Shown in pieces: positions 44,210-52,941 of a DNA stretch of 64,000 bases. Every line of letters starts with the position of its first letter. Within the stretch, counting starts at the first letter, position 1. Position numbers and translations under genes: made by a program. This DNA is from Acidovorax sp. NB1. Its GTDB lineage: Bacteria > Pseudomonadota > Gammaproteobacteria > Burkholderiales > Burkholderiaceae_C. A model generated the notes under the pieces. It saw only the letters and a program-made list of their open reading frames with translations. It was not told where the DNA came from and searched no databases. The stretch spans positions 207,150 to 271,149 of the forward strand of contig NZ_BJHU01000016.1 in NCBI RefSeq assembly GCF_005405905.1, read 5' to 3'.

Positions 44210-45115
44210 ATGATCGACAACTTTGCTGGCAAAACCGCTGTCCTCACCGGCGCAGGCTCGGGCTTTGGCCTGGAATGCGCGCGCATTGGCGCCCGCCTGG
44301 GCATGAACCTGGTGCTGGTCGATGTGCAGCAGGACGCGCTTGACGCCGCAGCCGCCGAGGCACAGGCCGCAGGTGTGCAGGTGCTGGCGCGCAAGGTGGA
44401 CGTGTCGAACGCCGCCCAGATGGAGCAACTCGCCGCCGATGTACAGCAGCGCTTTGGCGCGCCGCATCTGGTCTTCAACAACGCAGGCGTGGGTGCGGGC
44501 GGCCTGGTGTGGGAGAACTCGGTCAAGGACTGGGAATGGGTGCTGGGCGTGAACCTGATGGGCGTGGTGCACGGCGTGCGCCTGTTCACGCCCATGATGC
44601 TGGCGGCTGCCAAGGCCGACCCGGCCTGGCGTGGCCACATCATCAACACCGCCAGCATGGCCGGGCTGCTGAATGCACCCAACATGGGCATCTACAACGT
44701 GAGCAAACATGCCGTGGTGGCACTGTCCGAAACGCTGCACCAGGATTTGTCGCTCGTCACCGATCAGGTCACGGCCAGCGTGTTGTGCCCGTTCTTCGTG
44801 CCCACCGGCATCAGCCAGAGCCACCGCAACCGCCCGGGCGACCTGCCCGCCGAGAAGCCCACCAAGAGCCAGCTCATCGGCCAGGCCATGAGCGACAAGG
44901 CCGTGGGCAGCGGCAAGGTGACTGCGGCCCAAGTGGCGCAGAAGGTGTTCGACGCCGCCGCCCAGGGCCAGTTCTACATCTACAGCCACCCCAAGGCCAT
45001 TGCCTCGGTGCAGACACGCATGGAAGACGTGATGCTGGGCCGCAACCCCACCGACCCGTTTGCAGGCAAGCCCGAGGTGGGTGCGCAGCTGCGTGCAGCT
45101 TTGAGGGCTGAATAG
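44210..45115 (+). CDS. Short-chain dehydrogenase/reductase
   Basis: SDR of 301 residues. GAGSGFGLECARIGARLGM is the nucleotide-binding turn, NNAGVGAGG follows, and the catalytic set is NTASMAGLL with IYNVSKHAVVALSE (YxxxK). The protein is about 40 residues longer than a classical SDR because of a C-terminal part that is helical (VAQKVFDAAAQGQFYIYSHPKA). AAGGAGA precedes the ATG. The substrate is unknown; its neighbours are acyl-CoA and glutathione enzymes. Confidence 0.9.
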   Translation: MIDNFAGKTAVLTGAGSGFGLECARIGARLGMNLVLVDVQQDALDAAAAEAQAAGVQVLARKVDVSNAAQMEQLAADVQQRFGAPHLVFNNAGVGAGGLVWENSVKDWEWVLGVNLMGVVHGVRLFTPMMLAAAKADPAWRGHIINTASMAGLLNAPNMGIYNVSKHAVVALSETLHQDLSLVTDQVTASVLCPFFVPTGISQSHRNRPGDLPAEKPTKSQLIGQAMSDKAVGSGKVTAAQVAQKVFDAAAQGQFYIYSHPKAIASVQTRMEDVMLGRNPTDPFAGKPEVGAQLRAALRAE

Positions 45116-45168
45116 GCACCCTCCGCGCTATCCATATGCCTTTTGTGCTATTAAATATGTAGCTTATG
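45113..45168 (+). repeat. Dispersed ~60-bp element, diverged copy (SDR-ogt gap)
   Basis: Spans from the SDR stop codon, through CCGCGCTATCCATATGCC, to TGCTATTAAATATGTAGC and the ogt start codon. It fits the block order of the copies at 811 and 39578 but is more diverged. It fills the whole gap between the two genes. Confidence 0.5.
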
Positions 45169-45756
45169 CCAGTGCAGGCACCCACCCCCCTTGGAGAGCA
45201 GCATGCAGCCAGTGGCTACGCGCTGTTCCCCACGGCCATCGGCCACTGCGGCATAGCGTGGCAGGGCGCGCTGCTGGTGGGCGTGCAGCTGCCCGAGGAC
45301 ACGGGCGAGGCTCAGACACGCGCGCGCATGCAGCGCCGGTTTCCGCAACTGGCCGAATGCGCCATGCCGCCCCAGGTTGCTGCCTGGGCCGCGCGCGTGG
45401 TGGCCACGCTGCAGGGCGCGCGCGACGACCTGTGCGACGTGCCTCTGGCCCTTGATACCGTGCCGCCCTTCAACGCCCGCGTGTACGCACTGGCCCGCCG
45501 CATCCCGCCTGGCAAGACCATGACCTATGGCGAGATGGCGGCGCAACTGGGTGAGCCCGGCGCCGCCCGTGCCGTGGGCCAGGCCCTGGGCCACAACCCG
45601 TTTGCACCCGTGGTGCCCTGCCACCGCATCCTGGCCGCCAACGGCAAAACAGGTGGCTTCTCTGCCGGTGGCGGTGCGGCCACCAAGATGCGCATGCTCG
45701 ACATCGAGGGCGCCTTTGCCCACGACACCCTGGCACTGTTTGCGCCCAGGGACTGA
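45166..45756 (+). CDS. ogt: Methylated-DNA--protein-cysteine methyltransferase
   Basis: Suicide repair protein that takes alkyl groups from O6-alkylguanine. The 196-residue protein has RIPPGKTMTYGEMA (DNA-binding helix region) and the acceptor Cys152 in VVPCHRILAANG, with GGFSAGGGAATKMRML after it. A second possible start is not evident; ATG at 45166 falls at the end of a dispersed repeat and has only weak ribosome binding sequence. No AdaA-type regulator domain is attached, so it is the stand-alone form. Confidence 0.93.
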   Translation: MPVQAPTPLGEQHAASGYALFPTAIGHCGIAWQGALLVGVQLPEDTGEAQTRARMQRRFPQLAECAMPPQVAAWAARVVATLQGARDDLCDVPLALDTVPPFNARVYALARRIPPGKTMTYGEMAAQLGEPGAARAVGQALGHNPFAPVVPCHRILAANGKTGGFSAGGGAATKMRMLDIEGAFAHDTLALFAPRD

Positions 45757-45969
45757 CCTTGAACAGGCTCTCAGGCCCCGCAAGCGCGGGGGCTGGAGCA
45801 GGGAAGTTCCGTAGTTTCTGTCGTCTGGGGTGGGTGTTACATTCAAACGAAGGTCTTTGAAAGCGCCTGCCACTGCGGGGACCATGTGCGCCCCACGCGT
45901 CGGTGCAATGCTTTTGAGGCTTCAACGCCTTCCCTGCACCCAACGAAGACCCGACAAGGACACCAACGC

Positions 45970-47010
45970 ATGTCACCAGAACGCGAGCGCCTCGCCCGCA
46001 TGCTCTTTGACGAGTACATCGGGATGTACGCCGCACGCGACCAGCGGTTGCTGGACCGCTTCAGCGAGAACTTCAGCGGCTTTTCGGGCAGCAGCGACAA
46101 GCTGGTCAAGACCCGTGCCGACTGGATCGAGACCACGCGGCAAGATTTTCTGCAGGTGCCCCAGCCCATCGTGATCGAGATGCTGGACCTGTTCACCCAG
46201 GACCTGGGCGCGGACCTGCTGGCCGCCACTGCCTTCTTCCACATCCACCTGCCCATCCCCGATGCACTTTTTGCGCGGGAGACGGCGCGCAAGGTCGTGC
46301 TGTTCCGGCGCGAAGGGAGGCAGGGTGGCGGTGAGGGCGATTGGAAGATCGCACATGTGAGCGTCTCCATCCCCTTCGGCACAGCCCATGGCGACGAGGT
46401 CTACCCCATCGAAGAAGTGCGCCAGCGCAACCGCGAGCTGGAGGCGCTGGTGGCCGAGCGCACCCAGGCCCTGGCCCAGGTCAACCACCGCCTGGAGCTG
46501 CTGAGCAATACCGACGGCCTCACCGGCATTGCCAACCGCCGCCACTTCGACGACGCGCTCGCGCACGAATGGGCGCGCGCCCAGCGGGCCGCTGCGCCCC
46601 TCGGCCTCATCCTGCTGGATGTGGACGTGTTCAAGCACTTCAACGACCACTATGGCCACCTGGCCGGAGACACCTGCCTGCGCGCCCTGGCCACCACGCT
46701 CGCCCAGGTGGGCGCACGGCGCGAGGGCGAGCTGGCCGCCCGTTTTGGCGGCGAAGAGTTTGTGGTGCTGCTGCCCGGCTCCGACCTGGGCGCCGCTGCC
46801 GAGGTGGCGCGCCATATTCAGGCAGCGATCCACCAACTGGCATTGCCCCACGAAGGCGCACCGCACGGCATCGTCACCGTGAGCTTTGGCGTGGCCAGCC
46901 TGCAGCCCCAGCGCGACCAGCTGCCCGAAGAGCTGGTGCGCCGCGCCGACCGCGCCATGTACCGCGCCAAGCAGGACGGGCGCAACCGGATCGAGCTGGC
47001 GACTGTTTGA
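45970..47010 (+). CDS. Diguanylate cyclase (GGDEF) with N-terminal SnoaL/NTF2-like domain
   Basis: Protein of 346 residues that should make cyclic-di-GMP. Residues ~1-140 look like a SnoaL/NTF2-like (calcium/CamKII-association-like) domain, a possible ligand sensor. A coiled coil follows (VRQRNRELEALVAERTQALAQ). The GGDEF domain (~175-346) has DGLTGIANRRHFDDAL and the active-site GGEEF at 260-264. The inhibitory-site position reads REGE (251-254), not RxxD, so product inhibition may be weaker. No membrane segment, so cytosolic. The start at 45970 fits the neighbours better than a longer frame beginning at 45886. Confidence 0.92.
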   Translation: MSPERERLARMLFDEYIGMYAARDQRLLDRFSENFSGFSGSSDKLVKTRADWIETTRQDFLQVPQPIVIEMLDLFTQDLGADLLAATAFFHIHLPIPDALFARETARKVVLFRREGRQGGGEGDWKIAHVSVSIPFGTAHGDEVYPIEEVRQRNRELEALVAERTQALAQVNHRLELLSNTDGLTGIANRRHFDDALAHEWARAQRAAAPLGLILLDVDVFKHFNDHYGHLAGDTCLRALATTLAQVGARREGELAARFGGEEFVVLLPGSDLGAAAEVARHIQAAIHQLALPHEGAPHGIVTVSFGVASLQPQRDQLPEELVRRADRAMYRAKQDGRNRIELATV

Positions 47011-47071
47011 TGCGCTGGCACCTCGTGACGCCTCTTGACGTGTCTTTGCGCTCACTGAGCAGGCGCATAAA

Positions 47072-47131
47072 CCGTTCGGGCTGAGACTGTCGAAGCGCAG
47101 CGCAGGGCTTCGACGGGCTCAGCCCGAACGG
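47072..47131. repeat. REP-like palindrome, copy 2
   Basis: CCGTTCGGGCTGAGACTGTC (47072-47091) is nearly the reverse complement of GACGGGCTCAGCCCGAACGG (47112-47131), with GAAG/CTTC inside. It lies between the convergent GGDEF and DUF72 genes and may also act as a terminator structure. Confidence 0.8.
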
Positions 47132-47197
47132 TGTTGGATCAGTGAGTACGAATCCGTAAGCCGCGTTTGGGCTCTGAACCCGTGCAACTGGCAGTGC

Positions 47198-48280
47198 CTA
47201 CCGCGCCCCCAGCTTCACGACCTCTTCCGCCACCCCCCGCACTGTCAGCGGCGCGCTGCCCTCGGCATGGTTGCTGATGGTCACCAGCGCGTTCTGTCCC
47301 CGGCCCGTGATGCCCGCAATCACCGCTGCCAGCGCCGCCCGCGTTTCCAGGTCCGGGTGGTGCAGCCGGTCGTAGGGTTCGTACAGCCGCTCGGCGTCTT
47401 CATAGCCATAAGGGCCATGCACCGGGTTCAGGTTCCAGCGACACACCAGGGGGCCGGGCCACAGCGCACGCAGCATGGGCAGCTGGGCCTGCAGGGGCGG
47501 CATCTTGGCGTGCAGGCCCAGGCAGTAGGTGGCGCACGCCTCGCGCAGCACGGCGGCAAAGTCGGGGGTCAGCCATTCGGGGTCGCGCACCTCCACCGCA
47601 ATCACGCCATCGGGGGCCATCGGCGCGAGGGCTGGCAAGGCGAGCAGCATGGTGCGCAGGCGCTCCAGCAGCAGGGGCATGCGGTCCAGCTGTGCCAGGG
47701 GCAGGGGGCTGAGCTGAAACACCAGCGCCCCCAGCTTGTGCCCCAGACCTTGCAGCGCGGGCTCTACAAACTCGCTGCGTGCCAGCTCTGGGCTCAAGAA
47801 CGCCGGGTTGGGCTGGCGGCCCCGGCCGTCCTCGCTGCGCACCAGCGCATCCGTCACCACGCTGGGCGCCTTCACCACAAACCGGAAGTCGTCGGGCACC
47901 TGCGACGCATAGCGCTCAAACTGGCTTGCCGTGAGCGGGCGGTAAAAGCTGCGGTCAATGCTCACCGTACGCATCAGCGGGTGCTGCGCATACACAGCCA
48001 GTCCTTGTTTGGAGAGCTGTGCGTCGGAGTGTTCCCCCTCCCACACGAGCCCTTTCCAGCCGGGGTAGGTCCACGACGAGGTGCCCAGCCGAAGCCGCGC
48101 AGGCAGGGCGGTGGCCAGGGCCTTCAATGCCTCGTCGGCAGCGATGGGGGCCACCACGCCAGACCGCTTGCGCCGCGCGGGAGCCTCGGCCTCCGGGGTG
48201 GGTTTTGGGGTGGACGCCTGCGCCGCAACATCTCCCACAGGGGGCTTGGGCAGCGCGTCACTAAACAGGTCGTCTTGCAT
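47198..48280 (-). CDS. DUF72 family protein
   Basis: Protein of 360 residues. LRLGTSSWTYPGWKGLVWEG and VSIDRSFYRPLTASQFERYASQVPDDFRFVVKAP are the standard opening of the DUF72 TIM-barrel family (YecE-like). AVEVRDPEWL and WNLNPVHGPYGYEDAERLYEPYD are later marks. The first ~50 residues are a Pro/Ala-rich, low-complexity extension not usual in the family. Biochemical role is unknown. Confidence 0.92.
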   Translation of the reverse strand: MQDDLFSDALPKPPVGDVAAQASTPKPTPEAEAPARRKRSGVVAPIAADEALKALATALPARLRLGTSSWTYPGWKGLVWEGEHSDAQLSKQGLAVYAQHPLMRTVSIDRSFYRPLTASQFERYASQVPDDFRFVVKAPSVVTDALVRSEDGRGRQPNPAFLSPELARSEFVEPALQGLGHKLGALVFQLSPLPLAQLDRMPLLLERLRTMLLALPALAPMAPDGVIAVEVRDPEWLTPDFAAVLREACATYCLGLHAKMPPLQAQLPMLRALWPGPLVCRWNLNPVHGPYGYEDAERLYEPYDRLHHPDLETRAALAAVIAGITGRGQNALVTISNHAEGSAPLTVRGVAEEVVKLGAR

Positions 48281-48342
48281 GCGCAGTCAGTCAATCAGTC
48301 CGTCGGGCGTGAGGCCGGTGGGGCGTCGTGTGGCCGATGCCT

Positions 48343-48747
48343 TTAGAAGCCGCCAAACAACCCTCCTTCGTCAAGCAGGTCAAACGTGATCTGCGGCTGC
48401 GCATCCATGCTCTTCTTGATCGCCGCCGGAATGGCCTGCCGCGTCTTGCGGCACAGCCCCGGCTGCTCATGCACGAGGATCGCAATGCCACGCAGGCTGC
48501 GCACCTCATGCGGGCTTTGGGTGATCGACAGGCGAATGCCCAGCTGCTGCTCCATGCGCTCCTGCATCCTGCGCAGGTCTGCCAGGCTGCCCAGGTTCTC
48601 CAGCCGCTCCAGCATCTTTTTCTCTTCGGTGCGCGTGAGCATCAGGATGCGCACGTCGCCGCCCGGCGTCTGCAGCAAAGCATCCCGGTCGCAGACGCAG
48701 GTGCCGGGGGGGCATTCGGTGCGGATGGGGAAGGGGGGGAGGGACAT
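48343..48747 (-). CDS. Conserved hypothetical protein (134 aa)
   Basis: Protein of 134 residues starting at ATG 48747, with a GGAGGG-like purine run just upstream. It has an N-terminal Cys group (ECPPGTCVCDRD), a Leu- and charged-rich helix (TRTEEKKMLERLENLGSLADLRRMQERMEQQ), and a phenylalanine-ended tail (LLDEGGLFGGF). The Cys group could bind a metal. I recall similar proteins only in related genera and no function. It is on the same strand as the DUF72 gene, 62 bases upstream of it. Confidence 0.7.
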   Translation of the reverse strand: MSLPPFPIRTECPPGTCVCDRDALLQTPGGDVRILMLTRTEEKKMLERLENLGSLADLRRMQERMEQQLGIRLSITQSPHEVRSLRGIAILVHEQPGLCRKTRQAIPAAIKKSMDAQPQITFDLLDEGGLFGGF

Positions 48748-48880
48748 GGGACGGTGCTGCGGGTAGGAGCAGTGCATTCTAGGGAGTCCCATGTGCCGGT
48801 GTAGCGAAACCGCACGCTCACTTGCTCAGCGGGGCAACCCTGATCGCCTACGCTGACGACTGCACCAGTCTGAGTTGTAA

Positions 48881-50330
48881 CGCCAGCTCACTGCCACCGA
48901 CTTCAGCAGCTACCAGTACGACGCGGCGGGGCGCATCCAGACCCTCACGCAAAAACTCTGGCGCCCGGCCAACACCAACCCCCAGGCCAGCACCATCAGC
49001 CAGGCTACCAGCACCTGGACGGTGCAATACAGCCCGGCAGGCCGCATCACCGGCTTTACCAAAACCACGGCGGCCAACGCCCCCGTGGATGCGGCCACCT
49101 TCTCGTACGACGCCAACGGCAACCGCACCGCCAGCACCCGCGACGTGGCAGCCAGCACCACCAGCCGCACCTACGGCGGCGACGCCAGCCACAACCGCCT
49201 GCTGGGCTTTGAGCAGACAGTCACCGCAGGCAGCAACAGCGCCAGCACCAGCGTCACCTACCAATACAACAGCGCAGGCGACCTGCTGGGCGACGGCCTG
49301 ACCAGCTACTGCTACGACAGCGAAGGCCGCATGGAAAGCGCCCGCACCGGCCAGGGCGAAGACGCGCCCACCACCAAATACGCACACAACGGCCTGGGCC
49401 AGCGCGTGTTCAAGACGGAGCCGCTGTACAGCAACACCCAAAGCCGCGACAGCAAAAAGAACCTGAACAATCTGTTGGCTGATGAAGACGACAAGGAGAC
49501 CCAGGCAGAACCCATCGGCCTGATCCAGCAAATCCTGAACTTCTTCAGCAAACTCTGGAGCCCCGGCACCAGCGACGCAGAAAAGCTGGGCTACAGCTAC
49601 ATCTACGCAGAAGACGGCAGCCTGCTGGGCGAATACGGCTCGGGCGGCAGCAACAGCACCGGCACAGCGCAATACATCTATTTACCCACCGCCAGCGGCC
49701 CCATGCCCATAGCGGCAGTGATCAAAGGCCAAACCTACGCCGTCCACAGCGACCACCTGAACACCCCCCGCAAACTCACCCAGCCCGACGGCCAAGTGGC
49801 CTGGAAATGGGCGTACAGTGCGTTTGGAGACGAACAGCCGACCATCGGGGCCAAGCGGTTCACCAGCGAGAGCACCAACCCGACCACGGGCGCCACCAGC
49901 ATCCCGGAGGTCACGTTCAACCTGCGGTATCGGGGGCAGTACTTTGACCCCGAGATCAAGCTGCACTACAACTACTTCCGCAGCTACAGCCTGACGATGG
50001 GCTGGAGTTATACGCAAGGTGATCCGATTGGGCTGGATGGGGGAATCGATTTGCCTATGTGAAGATGAAGGGCGATCCGTTGCGGCTGAGCGATCCAAAA
50101 GGCTTGAATCCCAGCTTTGCTGGTGCTGGTCGGTATAGGAGCCCTCAGTTTTGCTATCTGCCAAGCGGATCTGAACTGCCGCCAAAATATGCAACAACTG
50201 GCTCAGCAGTGCGTCGATTCGGTCGGTCGGCTCAAGGGTTGGATGTTCAGTGATGGGGCAGATACCAAACCACCTCTATCGGACTACAAAGATGCCTTGG
50301 GCAAGGTCCATGATGAGGTTGGAAAGCAGC
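48881..50330 (+). pseudogene. RHS-repeat protein remnant with frameshift
   Basis: The reading is open from 48881 (just after an in-frame stop) through YD repeats (YQYDAAGRIQTLTQ, FSYDANGNRTAS, YCYDSEGRMESA), then the conserved core VHSDHLNTPRKLTQPDGQVAWKW and GDPIGLDGG. The start of the gene is missing, with no start codon in the first ~45 codons. In the G run at 50039-50043 one base has been lost, so the stop TGA comes at 50060-50062. One frame over, the expected core end NRFAYVKMKGDPLRLSDPKGL is still readable. A downstream tail, VLVGIGALSFAICQADLNC to ALGKVHDEVGK, may be the variable C-terminal module, and is cut by the transposase remnant. Confidence 0.85.
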
Positions 50331-50921
50331 GATTACTGCTGGTGCCTCGCACGCTGTGCACCAACCCAGACTCGGCGTCCGCCCTGATGTGGGCCTTCAT
50401 ACCAAAGTACCACTCGTTGCCCTTCTTGCTTTGGTGCATCTCGGGGTCTCGTGCCTTGCCTTCGTTCTTGGTGGATGTTAGCGCTGCAATCAGCGTGGCA
50501 TCCACTACCGTGCCTGCCTTGAGTTGCAGCCCTTTGGCTTGCAGCAGGGCATTGACAGTGGCAAGGATCTGATCTGCCAGGTTGTGGCGCTTCAGAAGAT
50601 GCCAAAAGCGCAGGATGCTCGATTCACTGGGAATGTGTTCGTCCCAGTGTGACAGGCCCGCAAAGTCCCGAAAGGTGGGCACGTCGTGCAAGGCTTCTTC
50701 CATGGCCGGGTCGCTGAGCTTGAACCATTGCTGCATGAGTGGATGCGCAGCAGGGGCTGCACCGCAAAAGGTTGCTGGCCCCGGCGCCCGCTCTCTGGGG
50801 CGTAGGGTTCTATCAGCGAAACCAATTCGGCCCAGGGGACCACCAACTCCATGGCATCTAGAAATTCGCGCTTGCGAGTGCGCTTGACGGTGTTGCTTAA
50901 GCCCAGGCTGCGTTGCTTCAT
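50328..50921 (-). pseudogene. IS5-family transposase fragment, frameshifted and truncated
   Basis: The N-terminus begins at ATG 50921 (MKQRSLGLSNTVKRTRKREFL) and breaks near 50735, where one base is missing (CTGCGCATCCACTCATG). The next frame continues with MQQWFKLSDPAMEEALHDVPTF and HWDEHIPSESSILRFWHLL, then VVDATLIAA and MHQSKKGNEWYFGMKAHIRAD. It stops being transposase-like after HSVRGTSSN near 50330, so the C-terminal catalytic part is missing. I recognise the pattern as the IS5 group (DDE). No intact terminal repeats are seen. It abuts the RHS remnant directly. Confidence 0.85.
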
Positions 50922-51075
50922 GCGCGGATTGTTCCGCTCCTGTATGCACAGCTCGCAGGGATTCGTGCAGAGGATCCCTGGGTAATTGCTAGTGTGTTAA
51001 AGCGACCTGTTGAATCCGCCGCCCAAAGCAGCTCACCCCCAGGCACCACCCTCCAAATCAGCTCATCACGTCCCC

Positions 51076-52224
51076 TCACCACTCCGCAAAACTCCCATCC
51101 TTGTGTCTCCACACCGGATTCCTCCACCGGTGTCCCTCCTGTGCCCGCTCGCGCACATAGTCCTCGTTCACCTCAATGCCCAACCCCGGTCCGTTCGGTA
51201 TCGCCACCATCCCGTCTTCGTACGCAAACACCTCGGGGTTGGAAACATAGTCCATCAGGTCGTTGGCCTGGTTGTAGTGGATGCCAAGGCTCTGCTCCTG
51301 GATGAAGGCGTTGTAGCAAACCGCGTCCAGCTGCAGGTTGGCGGCCAATGCAATGGGCCCCAGTGGGCAGTGCAGGGCCAGGGCCACGTCGTAGGCCTCG
51401 GCCATGCTGGCGATCTTGCGGGTTTCGGTGATGCCACCTGCGTGCGATGGGTCGGGCTGGATGATGTCGGCGTAGCCGCCTTGCAGCACGCGCTTGAAGT
51501 CCCAGCGCGAGTACAGTCGCTCGCCTAGGGCGATGGGGGTGGAGGAGATGCGGGCGATCTCCTTCAGCGCCTCGTCGTGTTCGCTCAGCACGGGCTCTTC
51601 GACGAACATGAGCTTGTAGGGCTCCAGCTCCTTGACCAGCACCTTGGCCATGGGCCGGTGCACGCGGCCGTGGAAGTCCACGCCGATGCCCACGTTGGGG
51701 CCCACGGCCTCGCGCACGGCGGCCACGTTCTGCAGGCAGCGCTCCACCTTGTCGTAGCTGTCCACGTACTGCACTTCTTCGGTGCCGTTCATCTTCACTG
51801 CCGTGAAGCCGCGCGCCACGGCGGCCTGGGCTGCGGCCGCTGTCTCGCTGGGGCGGTCGCCGCCGATCCAGCTGTAGACCTTGATGTGGCTGCGCACATT
51901 GCCGCCCAGCAGCTCGGCCACGGGTACGCCCAGCGCCTTGCCCTTGATGTCCCACAGCGCCTGGTCGATGCCAGCCAGTGCGCTCATATGCACGCCGCCG
52001 CCCCGGTAGAAGCCGCCCCGATAAAGCACCGTCCAGTGGTCTTCGATGTGACGCGGGTCTTTGCCGACGAGGTAGTCCGCCAGCTCATCGACCGCAGCGG
52101 CCACGGTGTGGGCGCGGCCCTCCAGCACAGGCTCGCCCCAGCCGGTGATGCCTTCGTCGGTTTCGATTTTGAGGAAGCACCAGCGTGGCGGGACGATGAA
52201 CGTGGTGAGTCGGGTGATCTTCAT
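51076..52224 (-). CDS. dgoD: D-galactonate dehydratase
   Basis: Enolase-superfamily dehydratase of 382 residues that converts D-galactonate to 2-dehydro-3-deoxygalactonate. It starts [25 protein letters not shown], the usual DgoD opening. [15 protein letters not shown] and GERLYSRWD hold metal-ligand acidic residues, and [12 protein letters not shown] carries the Asp-His pair of the dehydratase group. Last gene of the sugar operon, just after dgoA, which fits the galactose oxidative route. Confidence 0.93.
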   Translation of the reverse strand: MKITRLTTFIVPPRWCFLKIETDEGITGWGEPVLEGRAHTVAAAVDELADYLVGKDPRHIEDHWTVLYRGGFYRGGGVHMSALAGIDQALWDIKGKALGVPVAELLGGNVRSHIKVYSWIGGDRPSETAAAAQAAVARGFTAVKMNGTEEVQYVDSYDKVERCLQNVAAVREAVGPNVGIGVDFHGRVHRPMAKVLVKELEPYKLMFVEEPVLSEHDEALKEIARISSTPIALGERLYSRWDFKRVLQGGYADIIQPDPSHAGGITETRKIASMAEAYDVALALHCPLGPIALAANLQLDAVCYNAFIQEQSLGIHYNQANDLMDYVSNPEVFAYEDGMVAIPNGPGLGIEVNEDYVRERAQEGHRWRNPVWRHKDGSFAEW

Positions 52225-52281
52225 GGGGGCAGTGGAATGCGTTGCGAAACGCGGAGTTGTTGGGGACGAGTGGGCGGGCGT

Positions 52282-52941
52282 TCAGGCGGTAGCGGGCGAG
52301 GTGCCAAACGACGCCTGCCACGCCCGCGCAAACGCAGCAGCCTTGTGCGCCACTTCGGCGGCCTGGTCACCGGGCCGGTACAGGGCCGAGCCCAGGCCGA
52401 ACCCGCTGGCACCAGCGGCGGCATACGGCGCGATGCTCTCGGGCACGATGCCGCCCACGGGCACCAGCGCCATGGGCGGCGTGATGACGGCGCGCCAGGC
52501 CTTGAGCACATGGGGCGGCAGGGCCTCGGCCGGGAAGAGCTTGAGCATGTTGGCGCCCGCCGCCAGCGCGGCATAGGCCTCGGTCAGCGTGGCCACGCCG
52601 GGCGCGCAGGCCATGCCAGCGGCGCGCGCGGCGCGGATCACATCGGGGTCGCTGTGGGGCATGACGATGATCTGCCCACCGGCTGCGGCCACATCGGCCA
52701 CGGCCTCGATGGAGAGCACGGTGCCTGCGCCCACCAGGCAGTCTGCAGGCAGTGCGTCGCGCAGCGCGCGGATGCTGGCCAGCGGCTCGGGGGAGTTGAG
52801 CGGAACTTCGATGATGCGAAACCCTGCGTCGTACAACGCATGGCCGATGGCCACCACCTCGTGCGGCTGCACGCCGCGCAGGATGGCGATGAGCCCGCAG
52901 CGCTGCAGGATATGGAACAGGGCTTTGTCGATGGGGTTCAT
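52282..52941 (-). CDS. dgoA: 2-dehydro-3-deoxy-6-phosphogalactonate aldolase
   Basis: KDPG/KDPGal aldolase family, 219 residues, cleaving to pyruvate plus glyceraldehyde-3-phosphate. RGVQPHEVVAIGHALYDAGFRIIEVPLNSP, VGAGTVLSIEAV and NMLKLFPAEALPPHVLKAW (with the Schiff-base Lys) are family motifs. The ATG at 52941 overlaps the dgoK stop by four bases. An open extension further upstream overlaps dgoK and is excluded. Confidence 0.94.
   Translation of the reverse strand: MNPIDKALFHILQRCGLIAILRGVQPHEVVAIGHALYDAGFRIIEVPLNSPEPLASIRALRDALPADCLVGAGTVLSIEAVADVAAAGGQIIVMPHSDPDVIRAARAAGMACAPGVATLTEAYAALAAGANMLKLFPAEALPPHVLKAWRAVITPPMALVPVGGIVPESIAPYAAAGASGFGLGSALYRPGDQAAEVAHKAAAFARAWQASFGTSPATA

Noticed and set aside
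45760-45800. Possible terminator after ogt (CCCCGCAAGCGCGGGG)
   Set aside because: A short GC hairpin without a T tract; too weak to call.
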